Positions 35,530 to 49,157 are shown, numbered from the stretch's first letter. The stretch is DNA of 64,000 nt from Crossaster papposus (GCA_037893245.1 JBAIAA010000891.1:620001-684000); one strand, 5' to 3'. A program made the numbers and translations. The notes: generated by a model not told the origin, from the letters alone.

Positions 35530-36506
35530 AATTCAATGCGAATTCAATGCGAATTCAATGCGAATTCAATGCGAATTCAATGCGAATTCAATGCGAATTC
35601 AATGCGAATTCAATGCGAATTCAATGCGAATTCAATGCGAATTCAATGCGAATTCAATGCGAATTCAATGCGAATTCAATGCGAATTCAATGCGAATTCA
35701 ATGCGAATTCAATGCGAATTCAATGCGAATTCAATGCGAATTCAATGCGAATTCAATGCGAATTCAATGCGAATTCAATGCGAATTCAATGCGAATTCAA
35801 TGCGAATTCAATGCGAATTCAATGCGAATTCAATGCGAATTCAATGCGAATTCAATGCGAATTCAATGCGAATTCAATGCGAATTCAATGCGAATTCAAT
35901 GCGAATTCAATGCGAATTCAATGCAAATTCAATGCGAATTCAATGCGAATTCAATGCGAATTCAATGCGAATTCAATGCAAATTCAATGCGAATTCAATG
36001 CGAATTCAATGCGAATTCAATGCGAATTCAATGCGAAGTCAATGCGAAGTCAATGCGAAGTCAATGCGAATTCAATGCGAATTCAATGCGAATTCAATGC
36101 GAATTCAATGCGAATTCAATGCGAATTCAATGCGAAGTCAATGCGAAGTCAATGCAAAGTCAATGCGAAGTCAATGCGAATTCAATGCGAATTCAATGCG
36201 AATTCAATGCGATTTCAATGCGAAGTCAATGCGAATTCAATGCGAATTCAATGCGAATTCAATGCGAATTCAATGCGAATTCAATGCGAATTCAATGCGA
36301 ATTCAATGCGAATTCAATGCGAATTCAATGCGAATTCAATGCGAATTCAATGCGAATTCAATGCGAATTCAATGCGAATTAAATGCGAATTCAATGCGAA
36401 TTCAATGCGAATTCAATCCGAATTCAATGCGAATTCAATGCGAATTCAATGCGAATTCAATGCGAATTCAATGCGAATTCAATGCGAATTCAATGCGAAT
36501 TCAATG
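35530..36506. repeat. 11-mer array, few aagtc
   Basis: Two tgcaaattc units (near 35922 and 35977), three aagtc units near 36034, the gatttc unit near 36210, an aattaaatg unit near 36378 and an aatccgaattc near 36417. It runs into a bare delta. Confidence 0.92.
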
Positions 36507-36616
36507 ATTTAACTTATTCTTTGACGCATTTTTTGATGTGGGAAGTCCCCCGCGGAAAATCCCCCCGCGGGAAATTTGATGATTTGATGATTTGATGATT
36601 TGATGATTCGATGATT
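36507..36616. repeat. Bare delta block
   Basis: Partner of the bare delta at 28885, same 110-bp length. Confidence 0.9.
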
Positions 36617-37428
36617 CGATGATGTCCGATGATGTCCGATGATGTCCGATGATGTCCGATGATGTCCGAAGATGTCCGATGATGTCCGATGATGTCCGAT
36701 GATGTCCGATGATGTCCGATGATGTCCAATGATGTCCGATGATGTCCGGTGATGTCCGGTGATGTCCGGTGATGTCCGATGATGTCCGATGATGTCCGGT
36801 GATGTCCGGTGATGTCCGGTGATGTCCGGTGATGTCCGGTGATGTCCGGTGATGTCCGGTGATGTCCGATGATGTCCGATGATGTCCGATGATGTCCGAT
36901 GATGCCCGATGATGCCCGATGATGCCCGATGATGTCCGATGATGTCCGATGATGTCCGATGATGTCCGATGATGTCCGATGATGTCCGATGATGTCCGAT
37001 GATGTCCGGTGATGTCCGGTGATGTCCGATGATGTCCGATGATGTCCGATGATGTCCGGTGATGTCCGGTGATGTCCGGTGATGTCCGGTGATGTCCGGT
37101 GATGTCCGGTGATGTCCGGTGATGTCCGATGATGTCCGATGATGTCCGATGATGTCCGATGATGCCCGATGATGCCCGATGATGCCCGATGATGTCCGAT
37201 GATGCCCGATGATGTCCGATGATGTCCGATGATGTCCGATGATGTCCGATGATGTCCGATGATGTCCGGTGATGTCCGGTGATGTCCGGTGATGTCCGGT
37301 GATGTCCGGTGATGTCCGGTGATGTCCGGTGATGTCCGGTGATGTCCGGTGATGTCCGGTGATGTCCGGTGATGTCCGGTGATGTCCGGTGATGTCCGGT
37401 GATGTCCGGTGATGTCCGGTGATGTCCG
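36617..37428. repeat. 10-mer array, 81 units
   Basis: C3 clusters near 36901 and 37161 and a lone C near 37201. One G unit longer than its partner at 28995. Confidence 0.92.
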
Positions 37429-38449
37429 AATTCAATGCGAATTCAATGCGAATTCAATGCGAATTCAATGCGAATTCAATGCGAATTCAATGCGAATTCA
37501 ATGCGAATTCAATGCGAATTCAATGCGAATTCAATGCGAATTCAATGCGAATTCAATGCGAATTCAATGCGAATTCAATGCGAATTCAATGCGAATTCAA
37601 TGCGAATTCAATGCGAATTCAATGCGAATTCAATGCGAATTCAATGCGAATTCAATGCGAATTCAATGCGAATTCAATGCGAATTCAATGCGAATTTAAT
37701 GCGAATTCAATGCGAATTCAATGCGAATTCAATGCGAATTCAATGCGAATTCAATGCGAATTCAATGCGAATTCAATGCGAATTCAATGCGAATTCAATG
37801 CGAATTCAATGCGAATTCAATGCGAATTCAATGCAAATTCAATGCGAATTCAATGCGAATTCAATGCGAATTCAATGCGAATTCAATGCGAAGTCAATGC
37901 GAAGTCAATGCGAAGTCAATGCGAATTCAATGCGAATTCAATGCGAATTCAATGCGAATTCAATGCGAATTCAATGCGAATTCAATGCGAAGTCAATGCA
38001 AAGTCAATGCGAAGTCAATGCGAATTCAATGCGAATTCAATGCGAATTCAATGCGATTTCAATGCGAAGTCAATGCGAATTCAATGCGAATTCAATGCGA
38101 ATTCAATGCGAATTCAATGCGAATTCAATGCGAATTCAATGCGAATTCAATGCGAATTCAATGCGAATTCAATGCGAATTCAATGCGAATTCAATGCGAA
38201 TTCAATGCGAATTCAATGCGAATTCAATGCGAATTCAATGCGAATTCAATGCGAATTCAATGCGAATTCAATGCGAATTCAATGCGAATTCAATGCGAAT
38301 TCAATGCGAATTCAATGCGAATTCAATGCGAATTCAATGCGAATTCAATGCGAATTCAATGCGAATTCAATGCGAATTCAATGCGAATTCAATGCGAATT
38401 TAATGCGAATTCAATGCGAATTCATTGCGAATTCAATGCGAATTCAATG
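37429..38449. repeat. 11-mer array, few aagtc
   Basis: Partner of 29797-30806, one unit longer. It has a private gaattcattgcg unit near 38424. Confidence 0.92.
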
Positions 38450-38976
38450 AATTAATCTTTGACGTATTCCTTGACGCATTTTTTTATGTGGGAAGTCGCC
38501 CGCGGGAAATCGCCCCGCGTAAAATGCCCCAAGGGAAATTGCCCCACGGGAATTCGCCCCACGGTAAATCCCCCCACGGGAAATCCAAATCCCCCCACGG
38601 GAAATCCCCCCCACGGGAAATTCCTCCCGGGGAAATCCCCTGCCGAATTCAAGGAATTATGGAAATTCAATGCGAATTCAATGAATTATTCGTTGACGTA
38701 TTCTTTGACGTATTTGTTGACGCATTCAATGCGAATTCAATGCGAATTCAATGCGAATTCAATGCGAATTCAATGCGAATTCAATGCGAATTCAATGCGA
38801 ATTCAATGCGAATTCAATGCGAATTCAATGCGAATTCAATGCGAATTCAATGCGAATTCAATGCGAATTCAATGATTTAACTTATTCTTTGACGCATTTT
38901 TTGATGTGGGAAGTCCCCCGCGGAAAATCCCCCCGCGGGAAATTTGATGATTTGATGATTTGATGATTTGATGATT
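38450..38976. repeat. Spacer beta with 21-bp insertion + linker + delta
   Basis: Beta (38450-38723) is 274 bp instead of 253. One GC-rich unit plus 'aaatcc' is duplicated near 38581-38605 (gggaaatccaaatcccc). The shadow frame stays open because 21 is a multiple of three. Linker 38724-38874, delta from 38875. Confidence 0.92.
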
Positions 38977-39848
38977 CGATGATGTCCGATGATGTCCGAT
39001 GATGTCCGATGATGTCCGATGATGTCCGATGATGTCCGAAGATGTCCGATGATGTCCGATGATGTCCGATGATGTCCGATGATGTCCGATGATGTCCAAT
39101 GATGTCCGATGATGTCCGGTGATGTCCGGTGATGTCCGGTGATGTCCGATGATGTCCGATGATGTCCGGTGATGTCCGGTGATGTCCGGTGATGTCCGGT
39201 GATGTCCGGTGATGTCCGGTGATGTCCGGTGATGTCCGATGATGTCCGATGATGTCCGATGATGTCCGATGATGCCCGATGATGCCCGATGATGCCCGAT
39301 GATGTCCGATGATGTCCGATGATGTCCGATGATGTCCGATGATGTCCGATGATGTCCGATGATGTCCGATGATGTCCGGTGATGTCCGGTGATGTCCGAT
39401 GATGTCCGATGATGTCCGATGATGTCCGGTGATGTCCGGTGATGTCCGGTGATGTCCGGTGATGTCCGGTGATGTCCGATGATGTCCGATGATGTCCGAT
39501 GATGTCCGATGATGCCCGATGATGCCCGATGATGCCCGATGATGTCCGATGATGTCCGATGATGTCCGATGATGTCCGATGATGTCCGATGATGTCCGAT
39601 GATGTCCGGTGATGTCCGGTGATGTCCGGTGATGTCCGGTGATGTCCGGTGATGTCCGGTGATGTCCGGTGATGTCCGGTGATGTCCGGTGATGTCCGGT
39701 GATGTCCGATGATGTCCGATGATGTCCGATGATGTCCGATGATGTCCGATGATGTCCGGTGATGTCCGGTGATGTCCGGTGATGTCCGGTGATGTCCGGT
39801 GATGTCCGGTGATGTCCGGTGATGTCCGGTGATGTCCGGTGATGTCCG
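38977..39848. repeat. 10-mer array, 87 units
   Basis: Matches 31313-32184 in length and in translated variant order. Confidence 0.93.
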
Positions 39849-41155
39849 AATTCAATGCGAATTCAATGCGAATTCAATGCGAATTCAATGCGAATTCAAT
39901 GCGAATTCAATGCGAATTCAATGCGAATTCAATGCGAATTCAATGCGAATTCAATGCGAATTCAATGCGAATTCAATGCGAATTCAATGCGAATTCAATG
40001 CGAATTCAATGCGAATTCAATGCGAATTCAATGCGAATTCAATGCGAATTCAATGCGAATTCAATGCGAATTCAATGCGAATTCAATGCGAATTCAATGC
40101 GAATTCAATGCGAATTCAATGCGAATTTAATGCGAATTCAATGCGAATTCAATGCGAATTCAATGCGAATTCAATGCGAATTCAATGCGAATTCAATGCG
40201 AAGTCAATGCGAAGTCAATGCGAAGTCAATGCGAATTCAATGCGAATTCAATGCGAATTCAATGCGAAGTCAATGCGAAGTCAATGCGAAGTCAATGCGA
40301 AGTCAATGCGAAGTCAATGCGAAGTCAATGCGAAGTCAATGCGAAGTCAATGCGAAGTCAATGCGAAGTCAATGCGAAGTCAATGCGAAGTCAATGCGAA
40401 GTCAATGCGAAGTCAATGCGAAGTCAATGCGAAGTCAATGCGAAGTCAATGCGAAGTCAATGCGAAGTCAATGCGAAGTCAATGCGAAGTCAATGCGAAG
40501 TCAATGCGAAGTCAATGCGAAGTCAATGCGAAGTCAATGCGAAGTCAATGCGAAGTCAATGCGAAGTCAATGCGAAGTCAATGCGAAGTCAATGCGAAGT
40601 CAATGCGAATTCAATGCGAATTCAATGCGAATTCAATGCGAATTCAATGCGAATTCAATGCGAATTCAATGCGAATTCAATGCGAAGTCAATGCGAAGTC
40701 AATGCGAAGTCAATGCGAAGTCAATGCGAATTCAATGCGAATTCAATGCGAATTCAATGCGAATTCAATGCGAATTCAATGCGAATTCAATGCGAATTCA
40801 ATGCGAATTCAATGCGAATTCAATGCGAATTCAATGCGAATTCAATGCGAATTCAATGCGAATTCAATGCGAATTCAATGCGAATTCAATGCGAATTCAA
40901 TGCGAATTCAATGCGAATTCAATGCGAATTCAATGCGAATTCAATGCGAATTCAATGCGAATTCAATGCGAATTCAATGCGAATTCAATGCGAATTCAAT
41001 GCGAATTCAATGCGAATTCAATGCGAATTCAATGCGAATTCAATGCGAATTCAATGCGAATTCAATGCGAATTCAATGCGAATTCAATGCGAATTCAATG
41101 CGAATTTAATGCGAATTCAATGCGAATTCAATGCGAATTCAATGCGAATTCAATG
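39849..41155. repeat. 11-mer array with about 31-unit aagtc block
   Basis: aattta near 40126, three aagtc units from 40201, main block 40267-40607, and a second small aagtc group near 40685. Nine units shorter in total than its partner at 32185. Confidence 0.92.
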
Positions 41156-41408
41156 AATTAATCTTTGACGTATTCCTTGACGCATTTTTTTATGTGGGAA
41201 GTCGCCCGCGGGAAATCGCCCCGCGTAAAATGCCCCAAGGGAAATTGCCCCACGGGAATTCGCCCCACGGTAAATCCCCCCACGGGAAATCCCCCCCACG
41301 GGAAATTCCTCCCGGGGAAATCCCCTGCCGAATTCAAGGAATTATGGAAATTCAATGCGAATTCAATGAATTATTCGTTGACGTATTCTTTGACGTATTT
41401 GTTGACGC
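41156..41408. repeat. Spacer beta without delta
   Basis: Partner of 33591-33843. Confidence 0.92.
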
Positions 41409-41523
41409 ATTCAATGCGAATTCAATGCGAATTCAATGCGAATTCAATGCGAATTCGATGATTCGATGATTCGATGATGTCCGATGATGTCCGATGATGT
41501 CCGATGATGTCCGATGATGTCCG
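41409..41523. repeat. 11-mer stub + 8-mers + five-unit 10-mer mini array
   Basis: Same length and junctions as 33844-33958. The 10-mers are 41472-41523. Confidence 0.9.
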
Positions 41524-41653
41524 AATTCAATGCGAATTCAATGCGAATTCAATGCGAATTCAATGCGAATTCAATGCGAATTCAATGCGAATTCAATGCG
41601 AATTTAATGCGAATTCAATGCGAATTCAATGCGAATTCAATGCGAATTCAATG
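41524..41653. repeat. Short 11-mer array
   Basis: Partner of 33959-34088, including the aattta unit. Confidence 0.92.
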
Positions 41654-42343
41654 AATTAATCTTTGACGTATTCCTTGACGCATTTTTTTATGTGGGAAGT
41701 CGCCCGCGGGAAATCGCCCCGCGTAAAATGCCCCAAGGGAAATTGCCCCACGGGAATTCGCCCCACGGTAAATCCCCCCACGGGAAATCCCCCCCACGGG
41801 AAATTCCTCCCGGGGAAATCCCCTGCCGAATTCAAGGAATTATGGAAATTCAATGCGAATTCAATGAATTATTCGTTGACGTATTCTTTGACGTATTTGT
41901 TGACGCATTCAATGCGAATTCAATGCGAATTCAATGCGAATTCAATGCGAATTCAATGCGAATTCAATGCGAATTCAATGCGAATTCAATGCGAATTCAA
42001 TGCGAATTCAATGCGAATTCAATGCGAATTCAATGCGAATTCAATGCGAATTCAATGCGAATTCAATGCGAATTCAATGCGAATTAAATGCGAATTAAAT
42101 GCGAATTAAATGCGAATTCAATGCGAATTCAATGCGAATTCAATGCGAATTCAATGCGAATTCAATGCGAATTCAATGCGAATTCAATGCGAATTCAATG
42201 CGAATTCAATGCGAATTCAATGCGAATTCAATGATTTAACTTATTCTTTGACGCATTTTTTGATGTGGGAAGTCCCCCGCGGAAAATCCCCCCGCGGGAA
42301 ATTTGATGATTTGATGATTTGATGATTTGATGATTCGATGATT
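41654..42343. repeat. Spacer beta + long linker + delta
   Basis: Beta 41654-41906. The linker (41907-42233) carries three consecutive aattaaatgcg units near 42081-42113 where copy A has one, which is a small local expansion of a private variant. Delta from 42234. Confidence 0.92.
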
Positions 42344-43095
42344 CGATGATGTCCGATGATGTCCGATGATGTCCGATGATGTCCGATGATGTCCGAAGAT
42401 GTCCGATGATGTCCGATGATGTCCGATGATGTCCGATGATGTCCGATGATGTCCGATGATGTCCAATGATGTCCGATGATGTCCGGTGATGTCCGGTGAT
42501 GTCCGGTGATGTCCGATGATGTCCGATGATGTCCGGTGATGTCCGGTGATGTCCGGTGATGTCCGGTGATGTCCGGTGATGTCCGGTGATGTCCGGTGAT
42601 GTCCGATGATGTCCGATGATGTCCGATGATGTCCGATGATGCCCGATGATGCCCGATGATGCCCGATGATGTCCGATGATGTCCGATGATGTCCGATGAT
42701 GTCCGATGATGTCCGATGATGTCCGATGATGTCCGATGATGTCCGGTGATGTCCGGTGATGTCCGATGATGTCCGATGATGTCCGATGATGTCCGGTGAT
42801 GTCCGGTGATGTCCGGTGATGTCCGGTGATGTCCGGTGATGTCCGGTGATGTCCGATGATGTCCGATGATGTCCGATGATGTCCGATGATGCCCGATGAT
42901 GCCCGATGATGCCCGATGATGTCCGATGATGTCCGATGATGTCCGATGATGTCCGATGATGTCCGATGATGTCCGATGATGTCCGATGATGTCCGGTGAT
43001 GTCCGGTGATGTCCGGTGATGTCCGGTGATGTCCGGTGATGTCCGGTGATGTCCGGTGATGTCCGGTGATGTCCGGTGATGTCCGGTGATGTCCG
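42344..43095. repeat. 10-mer array, 75 units
   Basis: C3 clusters near 42641 and 42891. One unit shorter than its partner at 34768. Confidence 0.92.
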
Positions 43096-44006
43096 AATTC
43101 AATGCGAATTCAATGCGAATTCAATGCGAATTCAATGCGAATTCAATGCGAATTCAATGCGAATTCAATGCGAATTCAATGCGAATTCAATGCGAATTCA
43201 ATGCGAATTCAATGCGAATTCAATGCGAATTCAATGCGAATTCAATGCGAATTCAATGCGAATTCAATGCGAATTCAATGCGAATTCAATGCGAATTCAA
43301 TGCGAATTCAATGCGAATTCAATGCGAATTCAATGCGAATTCAATGCGAATTCAATGCGAATTCAATGCGAATTCAATGCGAATTCAATGCGAATTCAAT
43401 GCGAATTCAATGCGAATTCAATGCGAATTCAATGCAAATTCAATGCGAATTCAATGCGAATTCAATGCGAATTCAATGCAAATTCAATGCGAATTCAATG
43501 CGAATTCAATGCGAATTCAATGCGAATTCAATGCGAAGTCAATGCGAAGTCAATGCGAAGTCAATGCGAATTCAATGCGAATTCAATGCGAATTCAATGC
43601 GAATTCAATGCGAATTCAATGCGAATTCAATGCGAAGTCAATGCGAAGTCAATGCAAAGTCAATGCGAAGTCAATGCGAATTCAATGCGAATTCAATGCG
43701 AATTCAATGCGATTTCAATGCGAAGTCAATGCGAATTCAATGCGAATTCAATGCGAATTCAATGCGAATTCAATGCGAATTCAATGCGAATTCAATGCGA
43801 ATTCAATGCGAATTCAATGCGAATTCAATGCGAATTCAATGCGAATTCAATGCGAATTCAATGCGAATTCAATGCGAATTCAATGCGAATTTAATGCGAA
43901 TTCAATGCGAATTCAATGCGAATTCAATGCGAATTCAATGCGAATTCAATGCGAATTTAATGCGAATTCAATGCGAATTCAATGCGAATTCAATGCGAAT
44001 TCAATG
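43096..44006. repeat. 11-mer array, few aagtc
   Basis: Two tgcaaattc units (near 43435 and 43479), three aagtc units near 43535, and gatttc near 43711. Unlike its partner at 35530 it ends with two aattta units and a beta instead of a bare delta. Confidence 0.92.
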
Positions 44007-44511
44007 AATTAATCTTTGACGTATTCCTTGACGCATTTTTTTATGTGGGAAGTCGCCCGCGGGAAATCGCCCCGCGTAAAATGCCCCAAGGGAAATTGCC
44101 CCACGGGAATTCGCCCCACGGTAAATCCCCCCACGGGAAATCCCCCCACGGGAAATTCCTCCCGGGGAAATCCCCTGCCGAATTCAAGGAATTATGGAAA
44201 TTCAATGCGAATTCAATGAATTATTCGTTGACGTATTCTTTGACGTATTTGTTGACGCATTCAATGCGAATTCAATGCGAATTCAATGCGAATTCAATGC
44301 GAATTCAATGCGAATTCAATGCGAATTCAATGCGAATTCAATGCGAATTCAATGCGAATTCAATGCGAATTCAATGCGAATTCAATGCGAATTCAATGCG
44401 AATTCAATGATTTAACTTATTCTTTGACGCATTTTTTGATGTGGGAAGTCCCCCGCGGAAAATCCCCCCGCGGGAAATTTGATGATTTGATGATTTGATG
44501 ATTTGATGATT
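44007..44511. repeat. Spacer beta (1-bp shorter) + linker + delta
   Basis: Beta (44007-44258) has lost one C in the last C-run (ccccccacggg for cccccccacggg), shifting the shadow frames. Linker 44259-44409, delta from 44410. Confidence 0.92.
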
Positions 44512-45413
44512 CGATGATGTCCGATGATGTCCGATGATGTCCGATGATGTCCGATGATGTCCGATGATGTCCGAAGATGTCCGATGATGTCCGATGATGT
44601 CCGATGATGTCCGATGATGTCCGATGATGTCCGATGATGTCCAATGATGTCCGATGATGTCCGGTGATGTCCGGTGATGTCCGGTGATGTCCGATGATGT
44701 CCGATGATGTCCGGTGATGTCCGGTGATGTCCGGTGATGTCCGGTGATGTCCGGTGATGTCCGGTGATGTCCGGTGATGTCCGATGATGTCCGATGATGT
44801 CCGATGATGTCCGATGATGCCCGATGATGCCCGATGATGCCCGAAGATGTCCGATGATGTCCGATGATGTCCGATGATGTCCGATGATGTCCGATGATGT
44901 CCGATGATGTCCGATGATGTCCGGTGATGTCCGGTGATGTCCGATGATGTCCGATGATGTCCGATGATGTCCGGTGATGTCCGGTGATGTCCGGTGATGT
45001 CCGGTGATGTCCGGTGATGTCCGATGATGTCCGATGATGTCCGATGATGTCCGATGATGCCCGATGATGCCCGATGATGCCCGATGATGTCCGATGATGT
45101 CCGATGATGTCCGATGATGTCCGATGATGTCCGATGATGTCCGATGATGTCCGGTGATGTCCGGTGATGTCCGGTGATGTCCGGTGATGTCCGGTGATGT
45201 CCGGTGATGTCCGGTGATGTCCGGTGATGTCCGGTGATGTCCGATGATGTCCGATGATGTCCGATGATGTCCGATGATGTCCGATGATGTCCGATGATGT
45301 CCGGTGATGTCCGGTGATGTCCGGTGATGTCCGGTGATGTCCGGTGATGTCCGGTGATGTCCGGTGATGTCCGGTGATGTCCGGTGATGTCCGGTGATGT
45401 CCGGTGATGTCCG
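44512..45413. repeat. 10-mer array, 90 units
   Basis: C3 clusters near 44819 and 45059. An extra E unit directly follows the first cluster (cccgaagatg near 44840). Confidence 0.92.
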
Positions 45414-46258
45414 AATTCAATGCGAATTCAATGCGAATTCAATGCGAATTCAATGCGAATTCAATGCGAATTCAATGCGAATTCAATGCGAATTCAATGC
45501 GAATTCAATGCGAATTCAATGCGAATTCAATGCGAATTCAATGCGAATTCAATGCGAATTCAATGCGAATTCAATGCGAATTCAATGCGAATTCAATGCG
45601 AATTCAATGCGAATTCAATGCGAATTCAATGCGAATTCAATGCGAATTCAATGCGAATTCAATGCGAATTTAATGCGAATTCAATGCGAATTCAATGCGA
45701 ATTCAATGCGAATTCAATGCGAATTCAATGCGAATTCAATGCGAATTCAATGCGAATTCAATGCGAATTCAATGCGAATTCAATGCAAATTCAATGCGAA
45801 TTCAATGCGAATTCAATGCGAATTCAATGCGAATTCAATGCGAAGTCAATGCGAAGTCAATGCGAAGTCAATGCGAATTCAATGCGAATTCAATGCGAAT
45901 TCAATGCGAAGTCAATGCGAAGTCAATGCGAAGTCAATGCGAAGTCAATGCGAAGTCAATGCGAAGTCAATGCGAATTCAATGCGAAGTCAATGCGAAGT
46001 CAATGCAAAGTCAATGCGAAGTCAATGCGAATTCAATGCGAATTCAATGCGAATTCAATGCGATTTCAATGCGAAGTCAATGCGAATTCAATGCGAATTC
46101 AATGCGAATTCAATGCGAATTCAATGCGAATTCAATGCGAATTTAATGCGAATTCAATGCGAATTCAATGCGAATTCAATGCGAATTCAATGCGAATTCA
46201 ATGCGAATTTAATGCGAATTCAATGCGAATTCAATGCGAATTCAATGCGAATTCAATG
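45414..46258. repeat. 11-mer array with short aagtc block
   Basis: The main aagtc block is reduced to about six units (45908-45973). The marker with gatttc (near 46063) and two aattta units before beta are retained. Confidence 0.92.
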
Positions 46259-46763
46259 AATTAATCTTTGACGTATTCCTTGACGCATTTTTTTATGTGG
46301 GAAGTCGCCCGCGGGAAATCGCCCCGCGTAAAATGCCCCAAGGGAAATTGCCCCACGGGAATTCGCCCCACGGTAAATCCCCCCACGGGAAATCCCCCCA
46401 CGGGAAATTCCTCCCGGGGAAATCCCCTGCCGAATTCAAGGAATTATGGAAATTCAATGCGAATTCAATGAATTATTCGTTGACGTATTCTTTGACGTAT
46501 TTGTTGACGCATTCAATGCGAATTCAATGCGAATTCAATGCGAATTCAATGCGAATTCAATGCGAATTCAATGCGAATTCAATGCGAATTCAATGCGAAT
46601 TCAATGCGAATTCAATGCGAATTCAATGCGAATTCAATGCGAATTCAATGCGAATTCAATGATTTAACTTATTCTTTGACGCATTTTTTGATGTGGGAAG
46701 TCCCCCGCGGAAAATCCCCCCGCCGGAAATTTGATGATTTGATGATTTGATGATTTGATGATT
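46259..46763. repeat. Spacer beta (same 1-bp loss) + linker + delta (arm mutated)
   Basis: Beta (46259-46510) shares the private C loss of 44007. In delta the right inverted-repeat arm is changed to ccgccgg, with no compensating change in the left arm. Confidence 0.92.
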
Positions 46764-47655
46764 CGATGATGTCCGATGATGTCCGATGATGTCCGATGAT
46801 GTCCGATGATGTCCGATGATGTCCGAAGATGTCCGATGATGTCCGATGATGTCCGATGATGTCCGATGATGTCCGATGATGTCCGATGATGTCCAATGAT
46901 GTCCGATGATGTCCGGTGATGTCCGGTGATGTCCGGTGATGTCCGATGATGTCCGATGATGTCCGGTGATGTCCGGTGATGTCCGGTGATGTCCGGTGAT
47001 GTCCGGTGATGTCCGGTGATGTCCGGTGATGTCCGATGATGTCCGATGATGTCCGATGATGTCCGATGATGCCCGATGATGCCCGATGATGCCCGAAGAT
47101 GTCCGATGATGTCCGATGATGTCCGATGATGTCCGATGATGTCCGATGATGTCCGATGATGTCCGATGATGTCCGGTGATGTCCGGTGATGTCCGATGAT
47201 GTCCGATGATGTCCGATGATGTCCGGTGATGTCCGGTGATGTCCGGTGATGTCCGGTGATGTCCGGTGATGTCCGATGATGTCCGATGATGTCCGATGAT
47301 GTCCGATGATGCCCGATGATGCCCGATGATGCCCGATGATGTCCGATGATGTCCGATGATGTCCGATGATGTCCGATGATGTCCGATGATGTCCGATGAT
47401 GTCCGGTGATGTCCGGTGATGTCCGGTGATGTCCGGTGATGTCCGGTGATGTCCGGTGATGTCCGGTGATGTCCGGTGATGTCCGGTGATGTCCGATGAT
47501 GTCCGATGATGTCCGATGATGTCCGATGATGTCCGATGATGTCCGATGATGTCCGGTGATGTCCGGTGATGTCCGGTGATGTCCGGTGATGTCCGGTGAT
47601 GTCCGGTGATGTCCGGTGATGTCCGGTGATGTCCGGTGATGTCCGGTGATGTCCG
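46764..47655. repeat. 10-mer array, 89 units
   Basis: C3 clusters near 47071 and 47311, and the extra E unit after the first cluster as in 44512-45413, confirming a shared origin. Confidence 0.92.
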
Positions 47656-48731
47656 AATTCAATGCGAATTCAATGCGAATTCAATGCGAATTCAATGCGA
47701 ATTCAATGCGAATTCAATGCGAATTCAATGCGAATTCAATGCGAATTCAATGCGAATTCAATGCGAATTCAATGCGAATTCAATGCGAATTCAATGCGAA
47801 TTCAATGCGAATTCAATGCGAATTCAATGCGAATTCAATGCGAATTCAATGCGAATTCAATGCGAATTCAATGCGAATTCAATGCGAATTCAATGCGAAT
47901 TCAATGCGAATTTAATGCGAATTCAATGCGAATTCAATGCGAATTCAATGCGAATTCAATGCGAATTCAATGCGAATTCAATGCGAATTCAATGCGAATT
48001 CAATGCGAATTCAATGCGAATTCAATGCAAATTCAATGCGAATTCAATGCGAATTCAATGCGAATTCAATGCGAATTCAATGCGAAGTCAATGCGAAGTC
48101 AATGCGAAGTCAATGCGAATTCAATGCGAATTCAATGCGAATTCAATGCGAAGTCAATGCGAAGTCAATGCGAAGTCAATGCGAAGTCAATGCGAAGTCA
48201 ATGCGAAGTCAATGCGAAGTCAATGCGAAGTCAATGCGAAGTCAATGCGAAGTCAATGCGAAGTCAATGCGAAGTCAATGCGAAGTCAATGCGAAGTCAA
48301 TGCGAAGTCAATGCGAAGTCAATGCGAATTCAATGCGAATTCAATGCGAATTCAATGCGAATTCAATGCGAAGTCAATGCGAATTCAATGCGAATTCAAT
48401 GCGAATTCAATGCGAATTCAATGCGAATTCAATGCGAATTCAATGCGAATTCAATGCGAATTCAATGCGAATTCAATGCGAATTCAATGCGAATTCAATG
48501 CGAATTCAATGCGAATTCAATGCGAATTCAATGCGAATTCAATGCGAATTCAATGCGAATTCAATGCGAATTCAATGCGAATTCAATGCGAATTCAATGC
48601 GAATTCAATGCGAATTCAATGCGAATTCAATGCGAATTCAATGCGAATTCAATGCGAATTCAATGCGAATTCAATGCGAATTTAATGCGAATTCAATGCG
48701 AATTCAATGCGAATTCAATGCGAATTCAATG
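47656..48731. repeat. 11-mer array with 16-unit aagtc block
   Basis: Block at about 48151-48326, aattta near 47910 and near 48681 (five units before beta). The tgag/tgca marker after the block has been deleted. Confidence 0.92.
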
Positions 48732-49157
48732 AATTAATCTTTGACGTATTCCTTGACGCATTTTTTTATGTGGGAAGTCGCCCGCGGGAAATCGCCCCGC
48801 GTAAAATGCCCCAAGGGAAATTGCCCCACGGGAATTCGCCCCACGGTAAATCCCCCCACGGGAAATCCCCCCCACGGGAAATTCCTCCCGGGGAAATCCC
48901 CTGCCGAATTCAAGGAATTATGGAAATTCAATGCGAATTCAATGAATTATTCGTTGACGTATTCTTTGACGTATTTGTTGACGCATTCAATGCGAATTCA
49001 ATGCGAATTCAATGCGAATTCAATGCGAATTCAATGCGAATTCAATGCGAATTCAATGCGAATTCAATGCGAATTCAATGCGAATTCAATGCGAATTCAA
49101 TGCGAATTCAATGCGAATTCAATGCGAATTCAATGCGAATTCAATGCGAATTCAATG
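48732..49157. repeat. Spacer beta + 11-mer array
   Basis: Standard 253-bp beta (48732-48984) followed by about 15 pure 11-mers. This is the first of five beta-gamma pairs. Confidence 0.92.

Larger units (their letters stand above)
28885..36506. repeat. Super-repeat copy A (about 7.6 kb)
   Basis: Order: bare delta, 10-mer array, 11-mer array, beta, 10-mer array, long 11-mer array, beta, five-unit mini array, beta, 10-mer array, 11-mer array. The same order, with near-equal sublengths, follows directly at 36507-44006. Sub-blocks are listed separately. Confidence 0.85.
36507..44006. repeat. Super-repeat copy B (about 7.5 kb)
   Basis: Same module order as 28885-36506. Offsets between matching modules run 7,622, 7,664, 7,565 and 7,576 bp. 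The changes equal small numbers of 10- or 11-bp units plus one 21-bp insertion in beta, so divergence is almost only repeat-number change. Confidence 0.85.
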
